Made by a program: the position numbers and the translations under genes. 64,000 bases of DNA from Dermatophagoides farinae. Its lineage: Eukaryota; Arthropoda; Arachnida; Sarcoptiformes; Pyroglyphidae. The notes under the pieces are model-generated. The model saw nothing but the letters and a program-made list of their open reading frames with translations, had not been told where the DNA came from and searched no databases. The stretch lies in assembly GCF_024713945.1 (NCBI RefSeq), contig NC_134678.1, positions 4,402,001 to 4,466,000 of the forward strand, written 5' to 3'. Shown in pieces: positions 13,781-25,479 of this stretch. The number at the start of each line of letters is the position of its first letter. The stretch's first letter is position 1.

Positions 13781-15041
13781 TGTTGATGCGATAATGATTA
13801 AGTTATTAATGAGTTACGATACAGAATTTATCGATTGATTGAAGAAAATAATTAGATTGAATTATTACATTCAATCATCAAGTAGTAATAGCTGTAACAT
13901 AGTCATATGATTTGAATTCAAAGAGATAAATGAATATATCATGTTGATAAAGATGATCAATTTCCTCGTTCATTAGAATTCAATTATAGATTTCTGTTGA
14001 TTGAACTAGGATGACGTAAAAACAACTGCCACAAACACGATAAAAATTGGAATCATTTTTTCAATGTATTGTTATGATGAATTTCTTTTTAGAATTTACA
14101 GTGAAATGTCGATGTATTCAAAATGGACATTTTTCAAATAAAAAATATTCTAATGAGGTCCAGTATAGGTTTAGGTGCAAATGCACAAACTATATTCATA
14201 TTTTTTTCGAGCTCAAAAATAATGATAAAGGACGTTTATTTTTTTTCGCTAGTTAAAGTGGCAGCACAATATCAAGGACAATTTGTTGTTTAATTTATTT
14301 GATAAATATCATTAATGATGATGTAGATGACGGCAGAATCGATTGATTGATTGATTGAATGAAAGTCTTTTTTACCTTTGTTCGTCATTCAATGTTTATA
14401 AGGAAAAAAACAACAACAAGAATCAATTAATTTTAAATAAAACAAACAAACAAACAAATAATTCAAAAGAAGTTATAGTTTATTCGGAAAAGTTTCGCTG
14501 AATTTTCGATTGGAAAAATCGAATCATTGCAATGAACAAAAAAAAATTGCACTCGTAAATTTAATTGACGATATAATCCAATGTTTTTCGTTTTCACTTT
14601 TTTCTTTTTTTTTCCTTCCATTTATATGTACAAATGTCTTATATAGATATTTATATTATTATTATATTACAACACACGATATTTGCAGAAAGACTTTGAG
14701 TATGACTGGTTGATTGGATTTTTTCTGTATTGAACAAGGTTAGATTATAAATTTTGAATTTTTAAAGTATTCGGCTTAATCACACGCGCGTAACATGTCT
14801 AACGAATAGATGCAATATATTATTTGGCCAATTTGAGCTAATAGAGTGTGATTGAAAAACCAATGGTTGTCCAATTCATGTTTACGGTGATTTTATCCTC
14901 AGGCTAACAAGGATACTGCACATATACTACGTGATGGATTTTTTTTTTTCACAATTTTTTTTGTATGTTTTCGTTGTGACTGTATTCCTTTTTTGTTGTT
15001 GTTGTTGTGATGGATTGCAACTAATTATCAGAATTATAATT
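13781..15041. other. divergent promoter region, SCAP / mariner-type HTH gene
   Basis: About 1.2 kb between two divergently transcribed genes. It is AT-rich with short GATT repeats at 14341-14358 and no open frame that looks coding. An 8-bp inverted repeat (aatcacac near 14779, gtgtgatt near 14847) is too weak to call an element. Confidence 0.45.
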
Positions 15042-15617
15042 ATGAAACATTTATTGCAGCAATATTCGTTCATGGATTCGCGAAAAATTCGTACATGTTT
15101 GCTTTATGAATATAATCTTGGTACAACCATCGATGAAACATATCGTCGAATGTGTTTGGCATTTGGCGCTAATTCTATATCAATAAAATCCATACGATAT
15201 TGGTACAATCGTTTTAAACGTGGTGACCAAACAATTGAACAACAATCATCAAAAACAAATGGTTTGCAAAAAAAATTGAATGAAATTGAAATTTTATCAT
15301 CAAAAAATAAAAATGAATCCAAGATTGAAAGTGCAAAATTGACTCGAATATTTAATGAGAAAAATTCTCTAATGTATCAATGTTTGCCTCGATCTCGAAA
15401 CTGTAAACACCATATTAAACGGAAAAGTAGTGGCCAGAATATTTTAGATAAACGAGTAACTATTTCTTCAAGTAATAATGAAATGATGGCAAAAAAATCG
15501 AATACAACATCTAAACGACCAATCATTAAAAATAGCATATATCAGGATTTAAAAAGAATTTTAAATCAAAAACTTTCGATGAGTATCATAAAAAATGGTA
15601 TAATCGTAAACAAATGA
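15042..15617 (+). CDS. orphan mariner-type HTH (SETMAR-like) DNA-binding protein
   Basis: A single-exon frame of 191 aa from the chosen Met at 15042; Met at 15072 is an equally good start, and the frame is open upstream through a hydrophobic, unlikely stretch. Residues about 11-65 match the N-terminal paired-like helix-turn-helix of mariner transposases and SETMAR (HTH_48 type): RTCLLYEYNLGTT, then RRMCLAFGANSIS, then IRYWYNRFKRGD. The remaining ~125 residues are Lys/Asn/Ser-rich and basic. They show no DDE/D catalytic triad, and no inverted repeats flank the gene. This suggests a host gene derived from a mariner DNA-binding domain, or a decaying 5' fragment of a mariner. The intact frame favours the former, weakly. 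It would bind DNA in the nucleus; the target is unknown. Confidence 0.6.
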   Translation: MKHLLQQYSFMDSRKIRTCLLYEYNLGTTIDETYRRMCLAFGANSISIKSIRYWYNRFKRGDQTIEQQSSKTNGLQKKLNEIEILSSKNKNESKIESAKLTRIFNEKNSLMYQCLPRSRNCKHHIKRKSSGQNILDKRVTISSSNNEMMAKKSNTTSKRPIIKNSIYQDLKRILNQKLSMSIIKNGIIVNK

Positions 15618-16077
15618 GCTCTCTCAATGATCCACAATAATCACCACAGTTGATTATATGATTTTTATGCTTACACATTTGTTTTTAGTTATAGCTATTG
15701 ATAAATTTCATTTTTCGACCATCAATATTTTTTTCAATTATTAAATCTTGTCGTATAATGTTGACGAACAACAATCATGTCCTGAGAAAAAATCTGAACT
15801 TGTTACTCCCATTTGTATTTACACACGTCATGATTGGCGTAATTTGGCAACGTCATCAATAATGATATATGAGAATATCCGTCACCCGATCGATTTTGAA
15901 TTATGAATACGATTTGTAAAAAAGTACATTTTTCAACTCTTAATTCGGATAAAAGATGGCGTAACATTATTGTAATTTATATTTATAATATTTTTTAAAC
16001 TTTTTATTTATATATCGATAAACGATAATTATAAAAAAAATTTGTAGAAAAAAAAGATATGCAAATAAATTTATTAG
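15618..16077. other. convergent 3' spacer
   Basis: AT-rich spacer of 460 bp between the 3' ends of the plus-strand HTH gene and the minus-strand ZP gene. It probably carries both polyadenylation regions. No coding sequence is seen. Confidence 0.5.
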
Positions 16078-19000
16078 TTAATAATAATCATCTGATCGAA
16101 TCGATTGAGGTGAATGTTGATATGGATTATAAGTACTGCTATTCAATGGAATAATTGATGTTGTCATCAAAGATGGTGACTTATGATTTGATGGCTTCTG
16201 TTGTCGACTTTTATTCGATTTGCTGATGCGATTTTTATTTCCATTTCCCATATTTTTGTTACTATTGATCAATTTGGCTCCCGGTCGGCTATGGGTTGTA
16301 TTTTCCGTTGTCGATGGTGAATATGAAGAGCTCATCGATGGTATTGGTTTGTTATTATTGTTAAAGCCATGATGAAGATGATGATGAATCGTGTTAAGAT
16401 GTAATGGTTGCTGTTGTGTTGAATAGTAGGAACCAGATCGATCACCATTGTTATTACCATGATGATTATTGCTATGATGATGGGTATTATGTTGATGATG
16501 ATGATGATTACCTACAACATTGCTTGTCATTGGATTCGCTATAGATGTTGTGCTTCGATTCAATGATAGACGAGAATCATATGGAGAATAATAGCTACCA
16601 ATGTCAATTTTGTATGGATCATAATCATCCATAATAGTCGGTTCGTGTTCAACCATCTGTGTTCAGACAGAAAAAAAAAAGAAGAATGAAAAGAAAATGA
16701 TCCATATAATTTACAGACTAACATTGATGTAGGCAAGTGATTATCCTACGCAAAATCCGTTCAATTATTTTCTTTTTTTTTACATATGCTTAAATTTGAT
16801 CAAAGATTTGACAAGGTATATAATTTGCTAACAGAGAATTGGCCAATCGTTAACCCCTGACTAGATTGGTTCGAATTGTTGTTGAATCGCAAAATGAATG
16901 AATAGTATTGTATAATAAACAGCGCTTAACTATGTGTAAAGAGAAAAATGTTTCTCTTACCTCTGACCTGAAGCATGAACATGACATTGATGTACAAAGA
17001 AATATATTGACAACCATCATAATGATGAGCAGAATGCCCAACATAATACACAATGCAATCAGCCATGGAAAACGCCATTCATTACAATGACCATGGATAA
17101 AGTCATCCGAACCACCACTACCTCCACCACCGACTCCAGCCATCATGATAGATGATGACATTTGTTGATCTGGTTCAAATACATAAACGGTTGTCGATGC
17201 AAGCATTTGCATTCCACTTGTTGGTCTATTACGGCTGTAACCAATCGATGTTATATTATGGTTGTTTTCAATTGTTTTGTTCATCATCATCGTTTCATTG
17301 CCAATTAATGGACAAAATGATGGATCACAAAAACTACAATTATCAACCAATTCAACTAAACATTGCATATGTAGTTGATTAGTTCCTGGTAATTTAAACA
17401 TGGAATAAATTTCTGCTTCTGCAATATTCTGTCCAATCTGTTTAAATGGGCCTAACATATGGTCGTTAATGTTTGGACAACCATTATTGTCCAAAAATTC
17501 TACATCCGTATCGTTTCCGTTGAATATGAAGCAATTTCTTACATAAAGATGATATGATGATTGGCTACCACTGGTTTTCAATTGACTAGATATTTGCTGC
17601 TGCTGGTGTTGTTGAACGATTTCAGCACGTAAACGATATGGTTCACCATGATATAATTTATTTATCTTATGCCCGTGGCGATCAACAAATTTGAACATTA
17701 ATTTTTCATTTTTGTTTCTTGATTTTTCATGTTGAAAAGATTGATGAACAGATCAAAGTGTGTGTATGTGTGAATCATTATAAAGATAATTAAGTCATTT
17801 AGTTAGTTAATCAGATTATGTCATTTGTTACACTCACCTATTGGAAAATTCGGTATTACCACAAGTGATCACAAAATGTTTATCATCCGATAGTTCTAAA
17901 GCTCGATGTAAACGTACAACTAATGATATCGATCTTTCTTCAGTACCCTATATAAATTATAAATGACGAATGAGAAACGTAAATAAAAAAATGGAATTCT
18001 AAGACAAATTGTTCATCATTTGTAGACAAGAGGATAATGAAAACGAAATTAATTTGCTTGGCTTTCAAACTTTCACATACAGTTAATTAATGAAAACAAC
18101 ATTCATTTCTAAATTGTCCTTCCTGACTTTTTTTTATCGAATTTCGTCTTATCCTCATTCTGTCGAAAACTTAATCACCACATAATTGGTTTAACTAAAT
18201 CTAATTCTCAAATGGAATGGTTTATGTTTGCTGTCATTCAAATGTTCTTTTATTTATGAAAATGAATTAAGGATTTTTTTTTCATTTTGGCTGATTTACC
18301 TTTACACGATGTACACCACAGAAATTTGGCCGGTTTGATGGAGCAAGGAGATCGATGTTCAATACGACTATTGTTGAACCATTACCATATATTTGACATG
18401 GATTACGGCGAAAATTTCTCACATGTACTATACCATTGAACGATTGATCAAATGTGACCATAATATTCATCAAGTTACGTTCACATTGTGCCTGTACATG
18501 TGGATCAAAAATATATGAACCAAACGTTGTCGTTGTTGTTGATGATGGTGATGATATATTTTGTTGAGCGGATAGACTGACTTTTTCACCATTATTGTTC
18601 AATTTATTCTGGGCCAATACTTGACTCTGAGACAAAAAGTTTTGTTTTAAAAAATCAATGTATAATTTTATTTTATTTATTTTTCATAATAATATAAATA
18701 AATCAATTATTCATGGCTGTCATGTAAGTATAAAACAATAATCATCTTCAATAATTGATAAAGATGTCAGTGGATGTGTTTGAAAATTTTTCCAAAATTC
18801 ATTTCGATGTGTAGGTAAATCATTTGATTGATTTTCTTCGTCAAATAATGATTATCAATTTTTGTAGCCAATTTTTGTCATTATTATAATAATCATATTT
18901 ATAAGAAAAATGCTGAATCGAATGAATTCTTTTTGGTAAATTATTTTTTTTTCTCTCTCTCTCTCTCTTTCGTTCTTCTCTTAACACTAAAACTGTATGG

Positions 19001-22000
19001 TTCCAATAGGACAATCAAAGAGTTGATTATGTTCAATTTTATAAAACAGAAATTAATCTAAAAAATAAAACTAGAGCAAAACTAATTTAAACTCGGCCAA
19101 TCTTGTAGTTGATCTAATAAAATAAATTCTTCATCATTATGGAACTAAATATGTGTGTCGGCGTGTTCATGATATACATCTCATCTTATTATTTTCAAAT
19201 AAAACTAAAAGTGATTATTTCATATTAGGCCAAATATGCAAAATAATTTTAAATTGGAAATAATAGAAAAAACCTTTAAAAATATAAAGATAATCTTAAA
19301 CTTGTCAATGATAGCTATCGATGAAAAATACAAAAAAAAACAAACAATAAACGAACAAATCATTAGAATGAATCAATAGATCGATCGATCAATCAATCTG
19401 TAATTGTAATGGATCAAAATGACTATGATGAAATCGTCATCATCTTAGATTATCCAAATAATTATAATTTTATCTCGATTAAATTTATGCAAAAAAAACG
19501 ACATCAGCCTTTTGAATTGGCAAAAAAGGCTAGTCTCAATTTTGATTATTTCATGATAATAATAATGATTATTATGGACTTTATTTACATCATTACAAAT
19601 CAGAATAGGACTAGGATAACAAGAAAACAATTTAGTACTTTGATAATCATCATCATCATCATTATAGATGCATTTGGTAATGATAAAAAATTGAGAGAAA
19701 GAAAAACCACAGAATTTTATCTATTTGCTTTATAAAATGGTTACTATAATCATTATAAATACCAACCAAGGCAAACCAAAACATCTCGAAAATGATCAAA
19801 TTAATACCTATTATCATGAACATGGGATTACTAATCAAAAATCACGATCTGTTCATTTGATTCCAATCATTAAATTTTGTATTTTGTAAACAAATACTAA
19901 ATTGGATTGTATGATTAAAAGTGAAATGAATCATATATTCACCGATTTCCATTGCATTTGTTTATACTAAACGTTTCCGAATCAACTACCGTATTATTAT
20001 TATTTTGTGAAAAGTCGATAGATTAACGATTAAAAAACATTCAAAAAAATTGGAATACAATTTACAATCACTAAAATACAGCATTACATTCAATGAGACT
20101 TCCTATCCAGTGATTGCTTGCACATTTGAATATATATAATTTAATATAAACTACATTTAAGTGAGCAACGAAAAAAAATATGCCCAGAAATTGATTCTCA
20201 TCATCATCAGCATCATCGTTGACTAATGTTAAAACATTTAGTAACGAATTTATCTTCATTTGTAAATTATTGTTGTTAGGAATCTAGATTTTTTTTCTTG
20301 CAATTTGTCCAAATATACAAAGTGGAGTGATTAATGTAAATGGAAATGATTTTTGTTTCCGTTTCAATTTAGTTTTAATAATAATAATAATAATGATGAT
20401 GATAATGTTAATTTAGTTATCACAATCACAATTTAAAGTAATGATGAAAATAGTTTAATAATAATAATGAAGATAATAATGAATAATAATACAAGATAGA
20501 TTGATCAAATACATGTAAACATAATACAATGAGATAGAGAGAGAGAAATGAAGACGAGAGCAATCATATCAAGACCAATCGCGGCATGGTTAATCGAGCA
20601 ATGTCTTTTATATATTTGTAGCCATATCAACACACAGGCGCACTGACAATATGAACGTTTATGGAAATACATAGTCAATGACTAAATGTTAACACTCCCC
20701 TGTCATTGATATGTCAATAATATTCCACATTTTTACCATACGTTCATGTTTTTCGGGCAATAGGATTTTCGTTAACCAATCATCCAATTGTTTCGTCGTG
20801 TCGATCCAAGAAATATCAATGAATTTTGAAATTACGATTTTAAACATTTTATACATATGTTGATAGTAATGGCACTGATCAAATTTCGATGGTATAAGTC
20901 CATTTTTCGTTATAATATCGTCAAAACGTTTGTTCCATGCTTTGGGGCTTTCTTTCAAGCCATACAAGCCACGTTTAAGTTTGCAAACATTGTCGCTTTC
21001 GTCGTTGAAAACAATAGGTTGTTTGATATACATATCATGATCAATAAAGCCAATTGAGAAAGCGGTCGAAACATCAAATTGAATTATATTCATGTCGTAA
21101 GTAGCGATAATCGAGAATACTAGTCGAATCGTATCAGTGTTTACCACCGGGGCGTAGTTATTCCATAAATCATCATCATCAGCTTCGAAACCACGAGCTA
21201 CGAGCCTAGATTTATATCGACCATCGTCCTTTATACGATACAACCATTTTACAGAAATGACAGTTTTATTTTCCGGTCGAGGTACAAGGTCCCACGTATC
21301 ATTTTCAATAAGTGCCTGGTATTCTGATTGCATCGATTCTTTCCATTTGTTAGCTTCGACACAATTTCTTGCGTCGTTGAATGAATTTGGCGCTGAACCA
21401 GCCACCGCTAACCCAAGAATTTTGCGTGGTCGTAATGACGCTAATTTGTCAGGATCCAATACATGTTGTTTATTTTTCGAACCAATAGGTCGGCCACGAG
21501 GCTTATCATTTATCTCCCCTGTTTGGTTAATGTCGTCAGCATCATCATCAATGTCGGTAATTGGATTATCATCAGGTTTATCAGATTTCTCCGATGTCCC
21601 TGGAACAGAAGGATTAGTCGGTTCTATCATTAAGATAGGGCTTACGATTTTCGAGCTCGGTGTCTCTTCCCATTTTACCGTCGATGACAGCTCCATTTGT
21701 CCAGCCTTACGATCGTAGCGTCGGTAAATGGATTCACCATCATAGCCAACCAACACCACGGGCTTCGAGTGATCATCAAACTTGTTATCATATTTGATCA
21801 ACATTTCACCGACAGATCCGCCGATATCCATATGGATATATTCACCAGCTTTATCGTGCTTTTTGTTCAATACCGATGGATGACATGATTCGATCAATTT
21901 ACCATTACAACATGATCTACAAAATCCCATGTCATTGTTCAACTTTGTCGGTAGTCCACCAACCAACGATTTGTTCGCCATCGATAAAATTGTTCTGGCA

Positions 22001-25000
22001 TCAACATGATTATGTTTTTCGTGCCGCACGGCCAAACTTTCACCAATAGCCATCATGGTTACTCGTTTCTTCGGTATTCGGGCACGGACCTCGTACACAT
22101 TTGTATATTTCTGTGAACGATCAGCATAAATCAATGGTTTGCCATCTCGATAAATAACCGTACAGTTAAAATCGCCACCAAAATGTATATTTCGATGTTT
22201 CGATATTGACCCAGTGATATAATTTAATATAAACTACATTTAAGTGAGCAACGAAAAAAAATATGCCCAGAAATTGGATTCTCATCATCATCAGCATCAT
22301 CAAGGCCATCAATGTCACCTTCGGTTGACTAATGTTAAAACATTTAGTAAACGAATTTATCTTCATTTGTAAATTATTGTTGTTAGGAATCTAGATTTTT
22401 TTCCTTGCAATTTGTCCAAATATACAAAGTGGAGTGATTAATGTAAATGGAAATGATTTTTGTTTAGATTTCCGTTTCAATTTAGATTTCTGTCATGATT
22501 ATCATCATCCAAGGAACTGTACAGTAAATTCTTGGCCGCATACATTTCTTTATCTTGGCTTTTGTCATCATACTTTTCTTCAACGTATTTCCAAAGATCG
22601 AGACTCCGAAGATGATAATAACAGCTATACAGATTCGTCATGAATACGTTGTTTCAAATGCATTTAAAATTCAACAAACAAACAAAAAAAAAAATACTGA
22701 CTACAAACAGAATAGATTATACAAATGAACATCATAGGTAAGGTCATCCATCCATCCATCCATCCAAAATACAATTTAAACAAGAAAAAAATAATAATGA
22801 AAGAAAGTGGTAATCATGGTCGCATATGAACAAATGATAGTGCTCACGATTTTCTCTAATTTCATTTTTTTTTGCCATTTTAGACAATCCCTTTGAGACT
22901 TATCCAGATAAATATTAAGATAGTGAAAAAGGAAAAAAGATAAAAGTTCAATGAGTTCATTAACGTGTTCATCAAAGTGTGACCCGTTACCATACTTATA
23001 ATCATGACCATCATCATCATCAATTCTTGTGTTTAATTTCAATATATCCATTATTAACATAGACTTGTGTTTGTTTACGATTCTCATTTACATCTGTAAA
23101 ATTTCTATGCAAATAGATAAATATGTTTTGAAAATTATCATTTCTCCATCAATGTATTTTTGGACAACTGTTGAATTGTTTAACCAAAAAAATTCATCAA
23201 GAATATTGAAATTCAATATTGTTTGATTTCAAAGTTGGATTTGAAATCATAAACAATTGAATTTTTTTAGCAATAAATTTTTTTTTTTGATCGATTGGAT
23301 TTGTGTTTTTGAAAAAAACAAGAAAAAGAAAAAAAAATGAAGAAGCGACTGTGTTGATCAATTCAATCATCATCGATCATTTGTGATGATGGGAATCCTT
23401 GATGATGTCTGTGAATTTCGTATTTTCAATGAAATTGAATTTCTGTTATTGAATTGAAAATTTTTTTTTATCGATGATCTACGCTTGATTGTTTAAAATA
23501 TATTTGCATTCACAGTAATTTTCTATTATTTATGACGGCAAAAAAAATTTATTTTTTTTTTGTTGGATTTTTTCCAGATCAGATAGCCAATCGATCAAGA
23601 AATGTTTGAATCTGATTCGTATCAATAATCGATCAAATACATAGCAATTTTATTTTCTTCTGTTCGTGATTTTCATCATCATTCAAATGTAGATCATGAA
23701 ACAATTTTCTGTTCCTGCCAAATAGATAGAGTATAATAGGATGTGATGTCAAATTTAATGGATTATCCAATCGATTCAATCTATTTGTGCACGCTTTAAT
23801 ATATGAATATTTATTCATATGAAATTGAATGGAAAAACTTGAATTTGAAATTACTGAAATGAAAATAGCTAACATGAATAAGAATTCATGAGAAATTCAT
23901 CGTATAAAATGATAAGTGTTTTTGGATTGAATTTTTAACCCTGGATTTGTTAATCATTTATCAACAAATGTACATGTTTTAAAAGTTATTTTCATCATGT
24001 TTAATATACTTGAGTGTGGCTGTACTATTTCTAGTTGTTTTATGTGCCATTTTTTCTAATAAATTCATCCTTCAGAAGAAGATGGCCACACTTTTCATAT
24101 GATTGAATATTTTGGTTTATATGAAAAGAAATTTTAACTTTACTTTCATTTTCTTTAAACATTTTGACGTAACATTATTTCATTTATCATCCACAACAAC
24201 AAAAAAAGGATTTGCAAGAGGATTTTTTGCATTATGTGACCAGAATATTATCTCGACCGGTATGATGGGCATGAATATAGGATGTAGGATGATGCAAAAA
24301 AAAAATCCCAAACTCAATAAGTCATTTTCACTTGAAGTATTGCAAAATTCATTGGGATTTTTGTTTTTTACAAACACACACACACATGTTGTGGTAAATC
24401 TTTTGTTATTTTTGATGAGCAAATCAAATCATACAGACAGATAGAAGAGAAATTGATAAAAATTTGAAAAAAAATCCTAACCATTACTATGCATGTGTTA
24501 CAGATTTATAAAGGATGGAATAAAATTAGCATATTGGTCCTGGAAAATAAAAAGACCTTGAACCTATTCAAATTAGTATTATTCCAAGAAAGAAAAAATA
24601 AAATCAAACATTTTAATTTTATGTATCGAAAAATGTCAATATGTCTAATTTTTAATTTTGAAAATATAAACTTACATTTAATTGAGATGAACTTGAAAAG
24701 ATGATTAAAAGGCTTATAATCATCGATAATAATGATGATTGAAAGAAATTAGAATGACATTGTTGTCTATTTTTACATGATGATAATTGTGGTCGTTGTT
24801 TTTGATGAGGATGATGATAATAATACAATAGTAATCGCTTTATTAATGAATAATATTGGTGAATAAGAATAAAAATTCGAGACCAATAATCGATATATAT
24901 GCTTGTTGTAGTTCTCGATTTTTCATTAAAATTGTTATAACCATAATCTACGGCCGTTGTTATGGAATCACAATGTTTAGGTTTCATCATCATCAATGCA

Positions 25001-25479
25001 ACATTCGAATGACAGTAATGAACATTGATAGTGGTGGCACATAATGAAAGTGATGCTAAACAAGGATAGGAAAATAATGTTGATGGTAATGATAAGATTT
25101 GATCAGGTGATGATTGTAGATCAACATTATTTATTGGATAACGATGATGATTATCATTATTTTTTATTCGTCTTTTCTTTTTTCTTCTATTTGTAGCGGT
25201 TATTCGGGTCAAAATGTTCGAAATTAAATTAGATTGGCCATCCAAATATATTTGTGTGTGCTGTTGTTGTGATGGTAGTTTCTTCTTCATGGTGGTGGTT
25301 GTCATCATCACCATTATCTTGTCGTCAGCGTCATCATCGACGCTTTTGTTATTGGCAATAGTTTTTGTGGTCATATTGTTCATTGTCGATGTTGTTGTTG
25401 TTGTTGTTATTGTTGTTGATGATGATTTTGGACAAGCCATCTTCATCTGATATTTTTTGCGATTATTATGGTTCCCCAT
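16078..25479 (-). CDS. ZP-domain single-pass membrane protein
   Basis: Exons 24676-25479, 18300-18626, 17838-17947, 16961-17717 and 16078-16656 join with consistent phases to 858 aa. If translation starts instead at Met24723, the product is 606 aa with a short hydrophobic signal (MIISLLIIFSSSSQLN); this is attractive because ZP proteins are secretory. The ZP module starts at Cys316 (long numbering). ZP-N shows CERNLMNIMVTFDQSFNG, NPCQIYGNG and FCGVHRVK; ZP-C shows FVITCGNTEF, YHGEPYRLRAEI and a Cys-rich SFCDPSFCPL. A membrane helix lies near residues 633-655 (WLIALCIMLGILLIIMMVVN). The cytosolic tail begins with EHEPTIMDDYDPYK and continues as a His/Asn/Ser-rich region. Such proteins polymerise in apical extracellular matrix and shape cuticle in arthropods. 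The first exon assignment is inferred from its in-phase donor 6 kb upstream; the later exons are secure. Confidence 0.8.
20098..20373. repeat. direct repeat, left copy
   Basis: Nearly identical to 22199-22488, in the same orientation. Shared blocks include ttaatataaactacatttaa, gagcaacgaaaaaaaatatg, and the stretch from tgactaatgttaaaaca through the gtggagtgattaatgtaaat block. The left copy carries about 21 extra bases near 20112-20133 and lacks a ~20-base stretch present in the right copy near 22300. It lies just outside the copia 3' LTR. Confidence 0.85.
20406..20694 (-). repeat. copia 3' LTR
   Basis: In element orientation (minus strand) it begins TGTTAACATTTAG right after a polypurine tract (GGGGAG, at 20695-20700) that ends the pol frame. 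It carries a TATA-like ATATATAAAAG near 20608-20619 and ends ...TTAACA, so it has TGTTAA/TTAACA ends about 289 bp apart. The matching 5' LTR is not seen, so the call rests on the terminal dinucleotides, the polypurine tract and the promoter. Confidence 0.65.
20689..22215 (-). pseudogene. internally deleted Ty1/copia pol
   Basis: One uninterrupted frame from a protease-like end (ITGSISKHRNIHF, near 22205) to the stop inside the LTR start; 481 codons follow its first Met at 22134. In order it contains the GAG-pre-integrase zinc motif (KHNHVDARTI ... FCRSC), a scrap of the integrase C-terminal region (PVVLVGYDGES), and a large part of the copia-type reverse transcriptase (ENDTWDLVPRPENKTVISVK, SRLVARGF, QFDVSTAF with the first catalytic Asp, LKRGLYGLKESPKAWNKRF). 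It ends with the far end of RNase H (QLDDWLTKILLPEKHERM). The integrase DDE core, the reverse transcriptase YVDD box and most of RNase H are missing. It therefore cannot transpose, yet the deletions keep the frame. It sits in sense orientation in the ZP gene's intron. Confidence 0.85.
22199..22488. repeat. direct repeat, right copy, inside the copia remnant
   Basis: Second copy of the repeat at 20098-20373. Its left edge abuts the copia pol frame and its right edge abuts a gag-like fragment, so it replaces the gag-protease segment of the element. It shares no ends with the LTR at 20406-20694 and is not an LTR. Confidence 0.8.
22477..22641 (-). pseudogene. possible copia gag fragment
   Basis: A 54-codon frame containing LDLWKYVEEKYDDKSQDKEM and AAKNLLYSSLDDDN, the pattern of copia Gag (DLW..VE..Y, then a helix ending in LL.SL). 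It lies 5' of the pol frame in element orientation, separated from it by the ~270-bp direct repeat. No preceding 5' LTR or tRNA primer site is recognised. Confidence 0.45.

Larger units (their letters stand above)
18627..24675 (-). other. ~6 kb first intron of the ZP gene
   Basis: An inferred intron from donor AAT|GTAAGT (24676/24675) to acceptor CTCAG (18627). It holds a broken copia retrotransposon on the same strand (20406-22641), two copies of a ~270-bp direct repeat, TCCA repeats at 22746-22765 and CT repeats at 18954-18968. No other gene is seen. All other introns in this gene are 60-370 bp. Confidence 0.55.

Noticed and set aside
19409-19735. 108-codon plus-strand frame with Ile runs
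   Set aside because: Lies in the ZP intron, built from ATC/ATT repeats, no domain or splice partners.
20098-22488. Reading the ~270-bp direct repeats as the LTR pair of the copia element
   Set aside because: The pol frame ends in a polypurine tract followed by TGTTAACA, so the 3' LTR is at 20406-20694; the direct repeats lack TG..CA ends and one sits inside the element.
24103-24444. 113-codon plus-strand frame overlapping an 80-codon minus-strand frame
   Set aside because: Both contain a CA/TG repeat and no recognisable protein feature.
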